Of a stretch of DNA of 64,000 nucleotides, positions 33,149 through 41,629 are shown one piece after another. Location: contig NZ_JBIVRB010000004.1 of assembly GCF_044755465.1 (NCBI RefSeq), positions 186,001 through 250,000 on the forward strand, read 5' to 3'. The stretch comes from Peterkaempfera sp044755465 (lineage in GTDB: Bacteria > Actinomycetota > Actinomycetes > Streptomycetales > Streptomycetaceae). The translations under genes and the position numbers were made by a program. The notes under the pieces were generated by a model. That model was not told the origin of the DNA. It saw nothing but the letters and a program-made list of their open reading frames with translations, and did not search any database. Every line of letters begins with the position of its first letter. Position 1 is the stretch's first letter.

Positions 33149-34921
33149 CCACCGGCCCCACCCTCGTGCCCATCGCCTGCCCGGTGGCCGACCCGGTCGC
33201 CGCCCCTGCCGCCGTCAGCCGTGCCGACGGTGCCTGTCCGTCCGTCGGCGTCCGTCCGGCNNNNNNNNNNNNNNNNNNNNNNNNNNNNNNNNNNNNNNNN
33301 NNNNNNNNNNNNNNNNNNNNNNNNNNNNNNNNNNNNNNNNNNNNNNNNNNNNNNNNNNGCGTCCCTCGGCCGGGCCGTGGGGAGTGCTCGCGTCACCGCC
33401 TCGATCGACATGGCTGGTTCCGCCGTCACTGCCGTGTCAGCTGTCCGGGCCGTTGGGAGCGCCTGCCCGGTGGTTGACCCGGTCGCCGCCCCTGCCGCTG
33501 TCAGCCGTGCCGACGGTGCCTGTCCGTCCGTCGGCGTCCGTCCGGCGTCCCTCGGCCGGGCCGTGGGGAGTGCTCGCGTCACCGCCTCGATCGACATGGC
33601 TGGTTCCGCCGTCACTGCCGTGTCAGCTGTCCGGGCCGTCGGCAGCGCCCGCCCGGTCGGCACCGTCGACGCCACCCCCGGCCGCGCGGCCCGCCCGTTG
33701 GACGCGGTCGATGGTGTCGGCAGCGCCGTCACCGCCCCCGCCGACAGCTCCGCCGGTCAGGAGCGGCTGCGACGGTGGCGGATGGTGCTGGGGGGCGAGC
33801 AGGACGGTACCGGCTGCCGTCTCACCGGTCGTGACGCTGCGATGGACCGGGCGTTGGCCGCGCTCTACCGGGGCGAGGACGGCCGGGCGCCGGCCGGGAG
33901 TGGCGGGGGTTCCTCCCGCAGCGCGGGCCTGGGGGGCTCCGCCCCGCAGGTCGCCCGCTGGCTCGGTGACATCCGGGAGTACTTCCCCACCTCGGTGGTG
34001 CAGCTGATGCAGCAGGACGCCATCGATCGGCTCGGCCTGTCCCGGCTGCTGCTGGAGCCGGAGATGCTGGCGGCCGTCGAGCCCGATGTCCACCTGGTGG
34101 GCACGCTGCTCTCGCTGCGGCACGCCCTCCCGGAGACCACCCGGGAGACTGCCCAGGCCGTGGTGGGCAAGGTCGTCGCGGATCTGGAGCGCCGCCTGGC
34201 CGACCGCACCCGGGCCGCCGTCGGCGGCGCGCTGGACCGGAGCGCCCGCACCCACCGCCCGCGCCACCGGGATATCGACTGGGACCGCACCGTCCGGGCC
34301 AATCTGAAGAACTACCTGCCGCCCTCGGGCGACCGCACCGCCGGCACCGTGGTCCCGGAGCGGCTGGTCGGCTATGCGCGGGCCGGGCGGGCGGTCCGCA
34401 AGGACGTCATCCTCTGCATCGACCAGTCCGGCTCGATGGCCGCCTCGGTGGTGCACTCCGCCGTCTTCGGCGCGGTGCTGGCGTCCATGCGGTCGCTCAG
34501 CACCCGGCTGATCGTCTTCGACACCTCGGTGGTGGACCTCACCGAGCAGCTCACCGACCCGGTGGATGTCCTGTTCGCCACCCGGCTCGGCGGCGGCACC
34601 GACATCAATCGGGCGCTCGCCTACTGCCAGACCAGGATCACCCGGCCCGCCGAGACCGTCGTGGTGCTGATCAGCGATCTCTACGAGGGCGGCATCCGCG
34701 CCGAGATGCTGGGGCGGGTGGCCGCGATGAAGGCCGCCGGGGTGCAGTTCGTCGCGCTGCTCGCCCTCTCCGACGAGGGCGCCCCGGCGTACGACCGGGA
34801 CCACGCGGCGGCGCTGGCCGCCCTGGGCGCACCCGCCTTCGCCTGTACTCCCGACCTCTTCCCCGAGATCATGGCCGCCGCCCTGGAGAGACGCCCACTG
34901 CCGATACCCGACCCGCACTGA
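33145..34921 (+). CDS. VWA (MIDAS) domain protein (YehP-like), interrupted by an assembly gap
   Basis: The ATG at 33145 overlaps the DUF5682 stop (ATGA) with an open frame until the N run. After the gap the frame ending at 34921 is shifted, but deleting 100 nt (98 N plus a 2-nt overlap) rejoins them. The N-terminal part is a 62-residue tandem repeat rich in Ala/Val/Ser. The conserved part begins about nt 33755 (QERLRRWRMVLGG). The VWA domain has DQSGS (nt 34421), GGGTDI and ISDLYEGG, a complete metal-ion-dependent adhesion site. It probably acts with the MoxR ATPase. Exact length is uncertain because of the gap. Confidence 0.82.
33190..33640 (+). repeat. 186-bp in-frame tandem repeat in the VWA gene (collapsed at an assembly gap)
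   Basis: The segment after the gap (33359-33452) is nearly identical to 33545-33638, a shift of 186 bp. GACCCGGTCGCCGCC occurs at 33190 and 33476, a shift of 286 in the file, equal to 186 plus 100. The true period is thus 186 bp (62 codons), with at least two units. Confidence 0.85.
33261..33358. other. Assembly gap of 98 N
   Basis: A run of 98 undetermined bases lies inside the 186-bp repeat of the VWA gene. The flanks end in GGC and start with GC, as expected if two contigs overlap by two bases or if one or more repeat units were collapsed. Confidence 0.97.
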
Positions 34922-34967
34922 CCGGCCCGCACTGACCGGCCCGCACTGACCGGCCCGCACTGACCGG
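34912..34967 (+). repeat. 14-bp tandem repeat (4 units) over the VWA stop codon
   Basis: Perfect units CCCGCACTGACCGG start at 34912, 34926, 34940 and 34954. The first contains the stop codon of the VWA gene. It resembles the array at 2551-2615. Confidence 0.9.
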
Positions 34968-35042
34968 GGGCGCCGGACCGGTCCACCGAGCCCGGCCCGT
35001 CACCGAGCCCGGCCCGTCACCGGCCCGGCCCGGCGCCGCCGG

Positions 35043-35747
35043 TCAGGAGGCCGTGCCCCGGACCGGCATCGGCAGTGCGGCCCACACCGTCTTGCCGGAC
35101 ACCCCCGCCCGGGGTGCCGTGCCCCAGGCGTCGGCGAAGGCGTCCACCAGCAGCATGCCCCGGCCGTGCTCGTCGTCCTCGCTCGCGCGGCCGACGGCGG
35201 GCAGCCGCAGCCGCCCTTCGTCGTCCACCTCCAGGAACAGCACCTGCCGTGCGCTCCAGATGCGGCAGTGCACCCGGAGGCTGTCGGTGTGGGTGACCGC
35301 GTTGCCGACCAGTTCGGAGATGCACAGCTCGGCGTCGTCCACCAGCTGCTCACCCAGCCGCCACATGGCCGCCGTGGCCCGGACGAAGCTCCGGGCGGTG
35401 GAGACGGACTCGGGGGCCCCGGGCAGCGAGGCCGCCGCCTGACGGTCCATCGGCCATGCGGTGCGGGCCGCCTCCAGTGCGGCGGTCCGGTCGCACCCAC
35501 CGCCCGTACCGCCCGTACCGCCCGTACTACCCATATCGTCCCTACCGACCGCACCGTCCGCAGCGGCGAGCGGACCGGAGGGACCGGAGAGGCCGGCAGG
35601 ACCGGAGAGGCTGGAAGGAGCAGGGAGGCCAGCGGGACCAGACGGCCCCGATGAGCAGGGCGGACCGGGGTCGGGCTCCGGGTCGGGGTCGTGGTCGGGC
35701 GACGTGTCGTCCCGCCGGCTCCGGATGCGATGGAGTGCGCTGGGCAT
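35043..35747 (-). CDS. ATP-binding regulator (RsbW-like HATPase)
   Basis: 234 residues. The first about 110 are low-complexity Pro/Ser/Gly. The C-terminal about 120 form a HATPase_c domain of the anti-sigma/RsbW class: RSFVRATAAMW, LCISELVGNAVTHT (N box), HGRGMLLVDAFADAWG (G box). Many streptomycete genomes hold dozens of these single-domain ATP-binding proteins near XRE and DUF397 genes; none of those is adjacent here. A 20-bp palindrome lies 17-36 bases upstream of its start. The N-terminal extension is encoded by short tandem duplications. Confidence 0.85.
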   Translation of the reverse strand: MPSALHRIRSRRDDTSPDHDPDPEPDPGPPCSSGPSGPAGLPAPSSLSGPAGLSGPSGPLAAADGAVGRDDMGSTGGTGGTGGGCDRTAALEAARTAWPMDRQAAASLPGAPESVSTARSFVRATAAMWRLGEQLVDDAELCISELVGNAVTHTDSLRVHCRIWSARQVLFLEVDDEGRLRLPAVGRASEDDEHGRGMLLVDAFADAWGTAPRAGVSGKTVWAALPMPVRGTAS

Positions 35748-35763
35748 CGGCTTCCACTACGCT

Positions 35764-35783
35764 GAGTAATTGATCCGTTACTC
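35764..35783 (-). promoter_or_regulatory. Palindromic operator upstream of the HATPase gene
   Basis: GAGTAATTGATCCGTTACTC has 6-bp perfect arms and a central GATC. It lies just upstream of the minus-strand gene and stands out as AT-rich, consistent with a repressor or activator site overlapping the promoter. Confidence 0.5.
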
Positions 35784-36123
35784 GATCCACCGTTCCGGAG
35801 CGTGCGGGCAAAAGCAAGCGCGCAGCGGGTTTGTCCGTCTCCCGTGGTGATTCCCGTCGCGCCCCGGGGCGCGCGACCTGCGGCGCACGCCCGTTGTGAT
35901 GGTTCTCACCAGTCAAGAGTCCATCCCCGTTCCAACCTGGGAAGCCCACGGGGATAACCTGCGAGACGGACATGCCGCGTGCTTCGGCCGACGTGTGCGC
36001 CCAGTAACGACATGGGGACGCAAGGTTTCCTGCGTACCCCTCATGTCGCGAAGACCACAGCGACGACCCGCGGCGGCACGCTCACAGACACACAATCGCG
36101 ATCACGAACAAGGACGGACGCGC
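35784..36123 (+). other. sucCD upstream region
   Basis: About 340 bases of lower GC content than the surroundings without a credible gene. The sucC ribosome site AAGGACGG lies 36112-36119. A possible -10 (GATAAC at 35953) lies far upstream. No known riboswitch pattern was recognised. Confidence 0.4.
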
Positions 36124-37299
36124 GTGGACCTGTTCGAGTACCAGGCGAGGGACCTCTTCGCCAAGCACGGTGTACCGGTGCTGGACGGTGAAGTCATCGA
36201 CACCCCGGAGGCCGCGCGCGCCATTGCCGAGCGCTTCGGTGGCCGTGCCGTCGTCAAGGCCCAGGTCAAGACCGGTGGCCGTGGCAAGGCGGGCGGCGTG
36301 AAGCTGGCCTCCGACCCTGAGGACGCGGTGGCCAAGGCCGACCAGATCCTGGGCATGGACATCAAGGGCCACACGGTCCACAAGGTGATGCTGGCCGCCA
36401 CCGCGGACATCAAGGAGGAGTACTACGTCTCCTTCCTGCTGGACCGGAGCAACCGCACCTTCCTGGCGATGGCCTCCGTCGAGGGCGGCATGGAGATCGA
36501 GGAGGTCGCGGTCAACAACCCGTCCGCGCTCGCCAAGATCACCGTGGACGCCAACGAGGGCTGCACCCCGGAGAAGGCCGCCGAGATCGTCGCCGCCGCC
36601 AAGTTCCCGGCCGAGGTCGCGGGCCAGATCGCGGATGTGCTCCAGCAGCTGTGGAAGGTCTTCGTCGCCGAGGACGCCCTGCTGGTCGAGGTCAACCCGC
36701 TGATCAAGTCCGGTGACGGCAAGATCATCGCGCTGGACGGCAAGGTGTCGCTGGACGCCAACGCCGACTTCCGCCAGCCCGGCCACGAGGCGCTTGAGGA
36801 CAAGGCCGCCGCCAACCCGCTGGAGGCCGCGGCCAAGGCCAAGGGCCTCAACTACGTCAAGCTCGACGGCGAGGTCGGCATCATCGGCAACGGCGCGGGT
36901 CTCGTCATGAGCACCCTGGACGTCGTCGCCTACGCTGGTGAGGCCCACGGCGGCGTCAAGCCCGCCAACTTCCTCGACATCGGCGGCGGCGCGTCCGCCG
37001 AGGTGATGGCCAACGGCCTGGAGATCATCCTCGGCGACCCCGACGTCCGCTCGGTGTTCGTCAACGTCTTCGGCGGCATCACCGCCTGCGACGCGGTGGC
37101 CAACGGCATCGTGCAGGCCCTGGAACTGCTGAAGTCCAAGGGCGAGGAGGTCACCAAGCCGCTGGTCGTCCGCCTGGACGGCAACAACGCGGAGCTGGGT
37201 CGGCAGATCCTGACCGACGCCAACCACCCGCTGGTGCAGCAGGTGGACACCATGGACGGAGCGGCCGACAAGGCCGCCGAGCTCGCGGCTGCGAAGTAA
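36124..37299 (+). CDS. sucC: Succinate-CoA ligase (ADP-forming) beta subunit
   Basis: 391 residues, typical length. The ATP-grasp domain begins VDLFEYQARDLFAKHGVPV and includes VVKAQVKTGGRGKAGGVKLA (nucleotide-binding), EVNPLI and the Mg site near the middle. The C-terminal CoA-ligase domain contains GNGAGLVMSTLDVVAYAGG-like sequence, ANFLDIGGGAS and VNVFGGI. It makes succinate and ATP from succinyl-CoA with SucD in the TCA cycle. A GTG start follows AAGGACGG. sucD begins 17 bases downstream. Confidence 0.98.
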   Translation: MDLFEYQARDLFAKHGVPVLDGEVIDTPEAARAIAERFGGRAVVKAQVKTGGRGKAGGVKLASDPEDAVAKADQILGMDIKGHTVHKVMLAATADIKEEYYVSFLLDRSNRTFLAMASVEGGMEIEEVAVNNPSALAKITVDANEGCTPEKAAEIVAAAKFPAEVAGQIADVLQQLWKVFVAEDALLVEVNPLIKSGDGKIIALDGKVSLDANADFRQPGHEALEDKAAANPLEAAAKAKGLNYVKLDGEVGIIGNGAGLVMSTLDVVAYAGEAHGGVKPANFLDIGGGASAEVMANGLEIILGDPDVRSVFVNVFGGITACDAVANGIVQALELLKSKGEEVTKPLVVRLDGNNAELGRQILTDANHPLVQQVDTMDGAADKAAELAAAK

Positions 37300-37316
37300 G
37301 GGACACGGCGACACCA

Positions 37317-38201
37317 ATGGCTATCTTCCTCACCAAGGACAGCAAGGTCATCGTCCAGGGGATGACCGGCTCCGAGGGCATGAAGCACACCCGCCGCATG
37401 CTCGCCTCCGGCACCAACATCGTCGGCGGTACCAACCCCCGCAAGGCCGGCCAGCAGGTCGACTTCGACGGCACCCAGGTACCGGTCTTCGGCACCGTCA
37501 AGGAGGCCATGGAGGCCACCGGTGCCGACGTATCGGTGATCTTCGTTCCGCCGGCGGGCACCAAGAGCGCCGTGCTGGAGTCGATCGACGCCGGTATGCC
37601 GCTCATCGTGGTGATCACCGAGGGCGTCCCGGTGCACGACACCGCCGCGTTCCACGCGTACAACGCGAGCAAGGGCGGCGCGTCCCGCATCGTCGGCCCC
37701 AACTGCCCCGGCCTGATCAGCCCCGGACAGTCCAACGCCGGCATCATCCCGGCCGACATCACCTCGGCCGGCCGCATCGGTCTGGTCTCCAAGTCGGGCA
37801 CCCTGACCTACCAGATGATGTACGAGCTGAGCGACATCGGCTTCTCCTCCGCGGTGGGCATCGGCGGCGACCCGGTCATCGGCACCACCCACATCGACGC
37901 CCTCCAGGCGTTCCAGGACGACCCCGACACCGACCTGATCGTGATGATCGGTGAGATCGGCGGCGACGCCGAGGAGCGGGCGGCGGCGTACATCAAGGAG
38001 CACATCACCAAGCCGGTCGTCGGCTACGTGGCGGGCTTCACCGCGCCCGAGGGCAAGACCATGGGCCACGCCGGCGCCATCGTCTCCGGCTCCTCCGGCA
38101 CCGCGCAGGCCAAGAAGGAGGCGCTGGAGGCCGCGGGCGTGAAGGTCGGCAAGACCCCGTCCGAGACCGCCCGCCTGGCGCGCGAGCTCATCCAGGGCTG
38201 A
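37317..38201 (+). CDS. sucD: Succinate-CoA ligase alpha subunit
   Basis: 294 residues. The Rossmann CoA-binding N-terminus starts MAIFLTKDSKVIVQGMTGSEG; GPNCPG and the phospho-histidine region KTMGHAGAIVSGSSGTAQAKKEAL (His in GHAGAI) are intact. It carries the CoA site and the phosphorylated His, and pairs with SucC. It is the second gene of the operon, which ends at a strong bidirectional hairpin. Confidence 0.98.
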   Translation: MAIFLTKDSKVIVQGMTGSEGMKHTRRMLASGTNIVGGTNPRKAGQQVDFDGTQVPVFGTVKEAMEATGADVSVIFVPPAGTKSAVLESIDAGMPLIVVITEGVPVHDTAAFHAYNASKGGASRIVGPNCPGLISPGQSNAGIIPADITSAGRIGLVSKSGTLTYQMMYELSDIGFSSAVGIGGDPVIGTTHIDALQAFQDDPDTDLIVMIGEIGGDAEERAAAYIKEHITKPVVGYVAGFTAPEGKTMGHAGAIVSGSSGTAQAKKEALEAAGVKVGKTPSETARLARELIQG

Positions 38202-38220
38202 GCCCCGCAAGCACAGCCGA

Positions 38221-38271
38221 CCGAGGGCGCCCCGCCCGGGACCGTAAGGCTCCCGATCGGGGCGCCCTCGG
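38221..38271. terminator. Bidirectional terminator after sucCD
   Basis: A perfect 13-bp stem (38221-38233 with 38259-38271) lies between sucD and the convergent minus-strand gene. Confidence 0.85.
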
Positions 38272-38275
38272 CGCG

Positions 38276-39202
38276 TCAGTGGCCCGGGGCGCACCCGTCC
38301 GGCAGCCCGCCCGCGCCCCCGCCCAGGTCACCGCCCGTGCCGCCCGTACCGACCAGCCCGACCGGTCCGGCCGGGGCGCAGCTCGGCGCCGGGTCGGCGG
38401 TATCCCCGTGGCTCCGCAGGAAGTGTGACGGACCGACCCCCAGCACCGTGGCCAGGCCCGTCACCGCAGCGGCCAGCAGCAGCGCCCCCGCCGCGCCGGT
38501 GGTGGCCCGGGTGCGGACGGCGCACCGCCGCCGCACCAGGTCGGCCGGGACGCGCGGCAGCGCCTCGCAGCCGCGCTGCGCGGCGGCCCGCAGCAGCCCG
38601 CCGAGCCGTTCACCGAACCCCTCGGCCGCCGGGTCGCCGCCGACCGCGTCCGGCGCCGCGACCGCCATCACGTCCAGCCCCAGGACGTCATGCAGCACCA
38701 GCGCCCCGCGCTGCGGCCCGGGAAGCTCCCGCAGGGCCGCCAGCAGCACCCGGTCCACCTCGGTCAGCCGGTCCGCGCCCTCCCGGTCCGCGCCCTCCCG
38801 GTCCGGCTCCCGGCCGCCGCCCCCGAGGCGGCCGAACCGGCGCCACGGCGTGCAGCGGACGTCCTCGAACAGGGCCCTGCGCACCCACCGCTCCGGCTCC
38901 GGGTCGGCCGCGACCTCCGGCCAGCGGCCCCAGGCGGCGGCGAAGGCCCGGCCCACCCGGTCCACCGCACGCGCCCGGTCCCCGGTGAGCAGAAAGGCCG
39001 TCCGGGTCAGCGGTTCGGCGGCCGCCGCGTACAGGGCGTCGAAGTCGGCCCGGTCCTCGTCCGTCCGGTGGTTGCGCACCGCCTCCCGTACGGCCGCCGG
39101 CAGCCCGGCCAGTGTCCAGGAGCGGCCGCCGGGCCCGCCGGGCCGCCGCTCGTCCTCGGGTGGCTCGCCCCAGAGCGGCCAGCGGTTTGGAAATGTACGC
39201 AT
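38276..39202 (-). CDS. Degenerate sigma-factor-like protein with C-terminal membrane helix
   Basis: 308 residues from ATG 39202 (MRTFPNRWPLWG). The segment FDALYAAAAEPLTRTAFLLTGDRARAVDRVGRAFAAAWGRW resembles sigma region 2 of ECF factors. LTEVDRVLLAALRELPGPQRGALVLHDVLGLDV resembles the start of region 4, but the recognition helix is lost. A hydrophobic helix (about 240-262) and a Gly/Pro-rich tail follow. It may be a membrane-bound relic or regulator rather than a working sigma factor. No ribosome site decides the start; ATGs at 39208 and 39259 are alternatives. GADRE duplication reflects a 15-bp repeat. Confidence 0.6.
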   Translation of the reverse strand: MRTFPNRWPLWGEPPEDERRPGGPGGRSWTLAGLPAAVREAVRNHRTDEDRADFDALYAAAAEPLTRTAFLLTGDRARAVDRVGRAFAAAWGRWPEVAADPEPERWVRRALFEDVRCTPWRRFGRLGGGGREPDREGADREGADRLTEVDRVLLAALRELPGPQRGALVLHDVLGLDVMAVAAPDAVGGDPAAEGFGERLGGLLRAAAQRGCEALPRVPADLVRRRCAVRTRATTGAAGALLLAAAVTGLATVLGVGPSHFLRSHGDTADPAPSCAPAGPVGLVGTGGTGGDLGGGAGGLPDGCAPGH

Positions 39203-39279
39203 AGCCATATGATCTGCGACACGGCGAACATCTCGCACTTCACTGAGCAAATCGCCCATCCCTGCCAGCATGGGCGGAC

Positions 39280-40683
39280 ATGACCCACCTGATCGGCCCC
39301 CGGGCACCGGTCCCCCGTCCGACACCCGTGGTGGTCGGTCCGCCCCGGTGCCCGGCCCTCCCGGTCGGCCTCGCCACCGGGGCCGCCGCCGCCCTCGCGG
39401 GTCTGGCCCTGACGGCGGTGCCGCTGTTCCTGCTCTGGATCGTCACCCCGTACGTCCAGCTCGGCGCTGTCGGCGCCTTCCGCCTCTCCGCCGCGCTCTG
39501 GCTGCTCGCCCACGGTGCCGAGCTGCTGCGCACCACCGGTACCGGCCCGCAGGCCGCGACCGCGCCGGTCGGCATCGCCCCGCTGCTGATCACCGCCGCC
39601 GTCCTCGGCCTGCTGTACCGCGCCGGGGCGTACACCGGCCGGGCGCTGTCGACCCCGGCCGGCGAGCAGCCCGCCGCCCGGCCCCGGGCCCGTACCGTCG
39701 CCACCGCGCTGCTCGCCCTCTGCGGCGGCTACCTGGGTGTGGCCGCCGCAGCCGTGCTGCTCGCCGCCGGGGCCGGCCTGCTGCGCGCCCGGCCGCTGCC
39801 CGCGCTCGCCGCCACCGCCGCCGTGGCCCTGGCCGGAGCGGCGGCCGGGCTCTGGTCGGCCACCCGGCCCTGGCGGGACCCGTCCGGCCGCTCCGCCGCC
39901 CGGTCGCTGCCCGGCTGGGCCTTCCCGGCGGGCGGGGCCGCCCCGGTGCTGCGGGCGGCGGTGGCCGGGTGCGCCGCGCTGCTGGGGGCGGGGGCGCTGC
40001 TGCTCGGTACGGCGCTGCTGATCCACGGCGGCGCCGCCGGGCACACCGCGCGGTCGCTCGCCCCGGACCTCCCCGGGCTGACCGGCCTGCTGCTGCTCTG
40101 CCTGGCGCTCTACCCGGACGCCGTGGTGTGGGCCACCGCGTACGCCCTCGGGCCGGGCTTCACGCTGGGCACCGGCAGTACGGTGGCGCCGCACGGCACC
40201 GTACTCGGCGAGACCCCACGGCTCCCGCTGCTGGCCGCGCTGCCCGGCCCCGCCCCGGCCGGTCCGCTTGGCTGGGCCGCCCTCGCCCTGCCCCCGCTGG
40301 CCGGAGTCGCACTGGCCGCCGTACTGGGCCGGGCGGCGGCGGGCGGCAGACCCGACGACCCCGACGACCCCAACGACCCCAACCACCCCACCGACCCCGC
40401 CGCCCCCCACCACGACCCCCAACCGTGGCACCCCGTCGCCACCGCCACCGCCGCACTCGCCGCCGCGCTGGCCACCGGCCTGGCGCTGGCGGCCTGCGCC
40501 GCCGCCTCCGGCGGCGCGCTGGGCACGGGTCGGCTGGCGGCGCTGGGCCCGGTCCCGTGGCAGGTGGGCGCGGCGGCAGCGGGCTGGACCGCCGCCGTGG
40601 GCCTGCCCGGCGCCCTGCTGGTCCGGCACCTGCTGCGCAGGCCGCCCGCAGCGCGCTCCCGCCCGGCCGACCCGCGCGCGTGA
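39280..40683 (+). CDS. Polytopic membrane protein, DUF6350 family
   Basis: 467 residues with about ten hydrophobic helices and no large soluble domain. It has the family-like blocks VGLATGAAAALAGLAL near the N-terminus, CLALYPDAVVWATAYALGPGFTLG and GTVLGETPRLPLLAALPG in the middle. Homologues sit next to sucCD and purN in streptomycetes and are sometimes called PerM-like cell division proteins, but a function is not established. The C-terminal loop contains an Asp/Pro repeat (nt 40355-40405) made of short duplications. The 77-bp gap to the divergent upstream gene holds both promoters. Confidence 0.82.
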   Translation: MTHLIGPRAPVPRPTPVVVGPPRCPALPVGLATGAAAALAGLALTAVPLFLLWIVTPYVQLGAVGAFRLSAALWLLAHGAELLRTTGTGPQAATAPVGIAPLLITAAVLGLLYRAGAYTGRALSTPAGEQPAARPRARTVATALLALCGGYLGVAAAAVLLAAGAGLLRARPLPALAATAAVALAGAAAGLWSATRPWRDPSGRSAARSLPGWAFPAGGAAPVLRAAVAGCAALLGAGALLLGTALLIHGGAAGHTARSLAPDLPGLTGLLLLCLALYPDAVVWATAYALGPGFTLGTGSTVAPHGTVLGETPRLPLLAALPGPAPAGPLGWAALALPPLAGVALAAVLGRAAAGGRPDDPDDPNDPNHPTDPAAPHHDPQPWHPVATATAALAAALATGLALAACAAASGGALGTGRLAALGPVPWQVGAAAAGWTAAVGLPGALLVRHLLRRPPAARSRPADPRA

Positions 40684-40821
40684 CTCGCGCGGGCGACCCG
40701 CGCGCCTGATCCGCGCGCCTGATCCTCCGCGCCAGGGCATGGGCGCCAGGGCATGGGCGGGCTGCCGATGCCCAGCCGTGCGGGACGGCCGGACACCGGC
40801 TTCCGGAGAAGTCGCCCGCTC

Positions 40822-40846
40822 CGGGGTGCGCGCATCGCGCACCCCG
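40822..40846 (+). terminator. Terminator after the DUF6350 gene
   Basis: A perfect 11-bp stem (40822-40832 with 40836-40846) with a CAT loop lies about 140 bases after the stop; short duplications (CGCGCCTGATC, GCGCCAGGGCATGG) fill the intervening spacer. The remainder to 41021 is the upstream region of the next gene. Confidence 0.65.
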
Positions 40847-41021
40847 ACGTTAGGGCCGGCCGATGCGGCGGGCACCCGGTGTGGGGCTGCCAGGGTGACA
40901 GGCGGCCAGAACGGGTGCGGATTGGGCCGGTTGGCAGAAGGTCAGGGCGCGGGGTCGGGAATCCGCTGATTACGTGGTGATTGCTCGGGGATCCGAAAAC
41001 TCATTTCAGAGGTGCATCTGC

Positions 41022-41393
41022 ATGTCCAAGCGCATCACGCGTATCGCCGCGGTCTCGGTTCTGGCGGCTGCGGCTGCCGTCCTGCCGATGGCGGGCACGG
41101 CCACGGCGGCGTCCTACGGCAACGACGGCGCCCACGGCAGCTACGGCGGCGGCGGCGACCGCGGCCGGGGCGACGACTGTGGCTGCGAGGGTGAGCACCA
41201 CAGGCGCGGTCACGAGCACGGCCGCGAGGTTCACTTCCGCAGCTGGGAGAAGAAGTCCTGGTACGTCTGCGAGGACGACTTCATCAGCACCCTGTTCGGC
41301 GGCGGCTGCAACGACCACCGGCGCGGCGGGCGGGGCCTCGGCGAGCGCGGCTTCGGCGGCGGGCTCGGCGGCTTCGGCGGGTTCGGGCTCTGA
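41022..41393 (+). CDS. Small secreted Gly/His-rich protein
   Basis: 123 residues. A classical signal peptide (Lys/Arg N-terminus, Ala-rich core, cleavage after TATA-AS at about residue 29) is followed by a mature part rich in Gly, His, Arg and Asp. It has four cysteines (CGC pair, then two single Cys) and a central FRSWEKKSWYVCEDDFISTLFGGGC block that looks folded. The end is a GFGGG repeat. GAGG upstream supports the ATG. The family is not recognised; metal binding is possible from the His/Cys content. Confidence 0.72.
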   Translation: MSKRITRIAAVSVLAAAAAVLPMAGTATAASYGNDGAHGSYGGGGDRGRGDDCGCEGEHHRRGHEHGREVHFRSWEKKSWYVCEDDFISTLFGGGCNDHRRGGRGLGERGFGGGLGGFGGFGL

Positions 41394-41573
41394 CATCGAA
41401 CCCTCCCTCAGCCGACACCGGTAGGCGCCCACACCGGTAAACGAGGCCGGCAGGTCCGACACCACGTCGGGCCTGCCGGCTCCACCATGCCCAAAGCTCC
41501 ACCCGCCCGGCCCCGAACCCACCCGGCCCCGAACCCACCCGGCCCGGCCACGCCCCCGGCCCCGGCCGACGCG

Positions 41574-41607
41574 ACGGCCCGCCCCCGCCGACGCGGGGAC
41601 GGGCCGT
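41574..41607. terminator. Hairpin between convergent genes
   Basis: ACGGCCCG (41574-41581) pairs with CGGGCCGT (41600-41607), with further G-C pairs inside. It sits between the secreted protein gene and the minus-strand membrane protein. Confidence 0.6.
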
Positions 41608-41629
41608 GCTGCCGTGGGGCCGGGAGCCG

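Noticed and set aside
33145..34921. Frameshifted VWA pseudogene
   Set aside because: The frame change coincides with the N gap; the repeat arithmetic shows that the gap length, not the gene, is wrong.
34912..34967. CRISPR-like array
   Set aside because: The 14-bp units are directly adjacent without unique spacers. The other tandem arrays in the window fail for the same reason.
38276..39325. Functional ECF sigma factor
   Set aside because: The region 4 recognition helix is not recognisable and a membrane helix follows; it is annotated as degenerate sigma-like instead.
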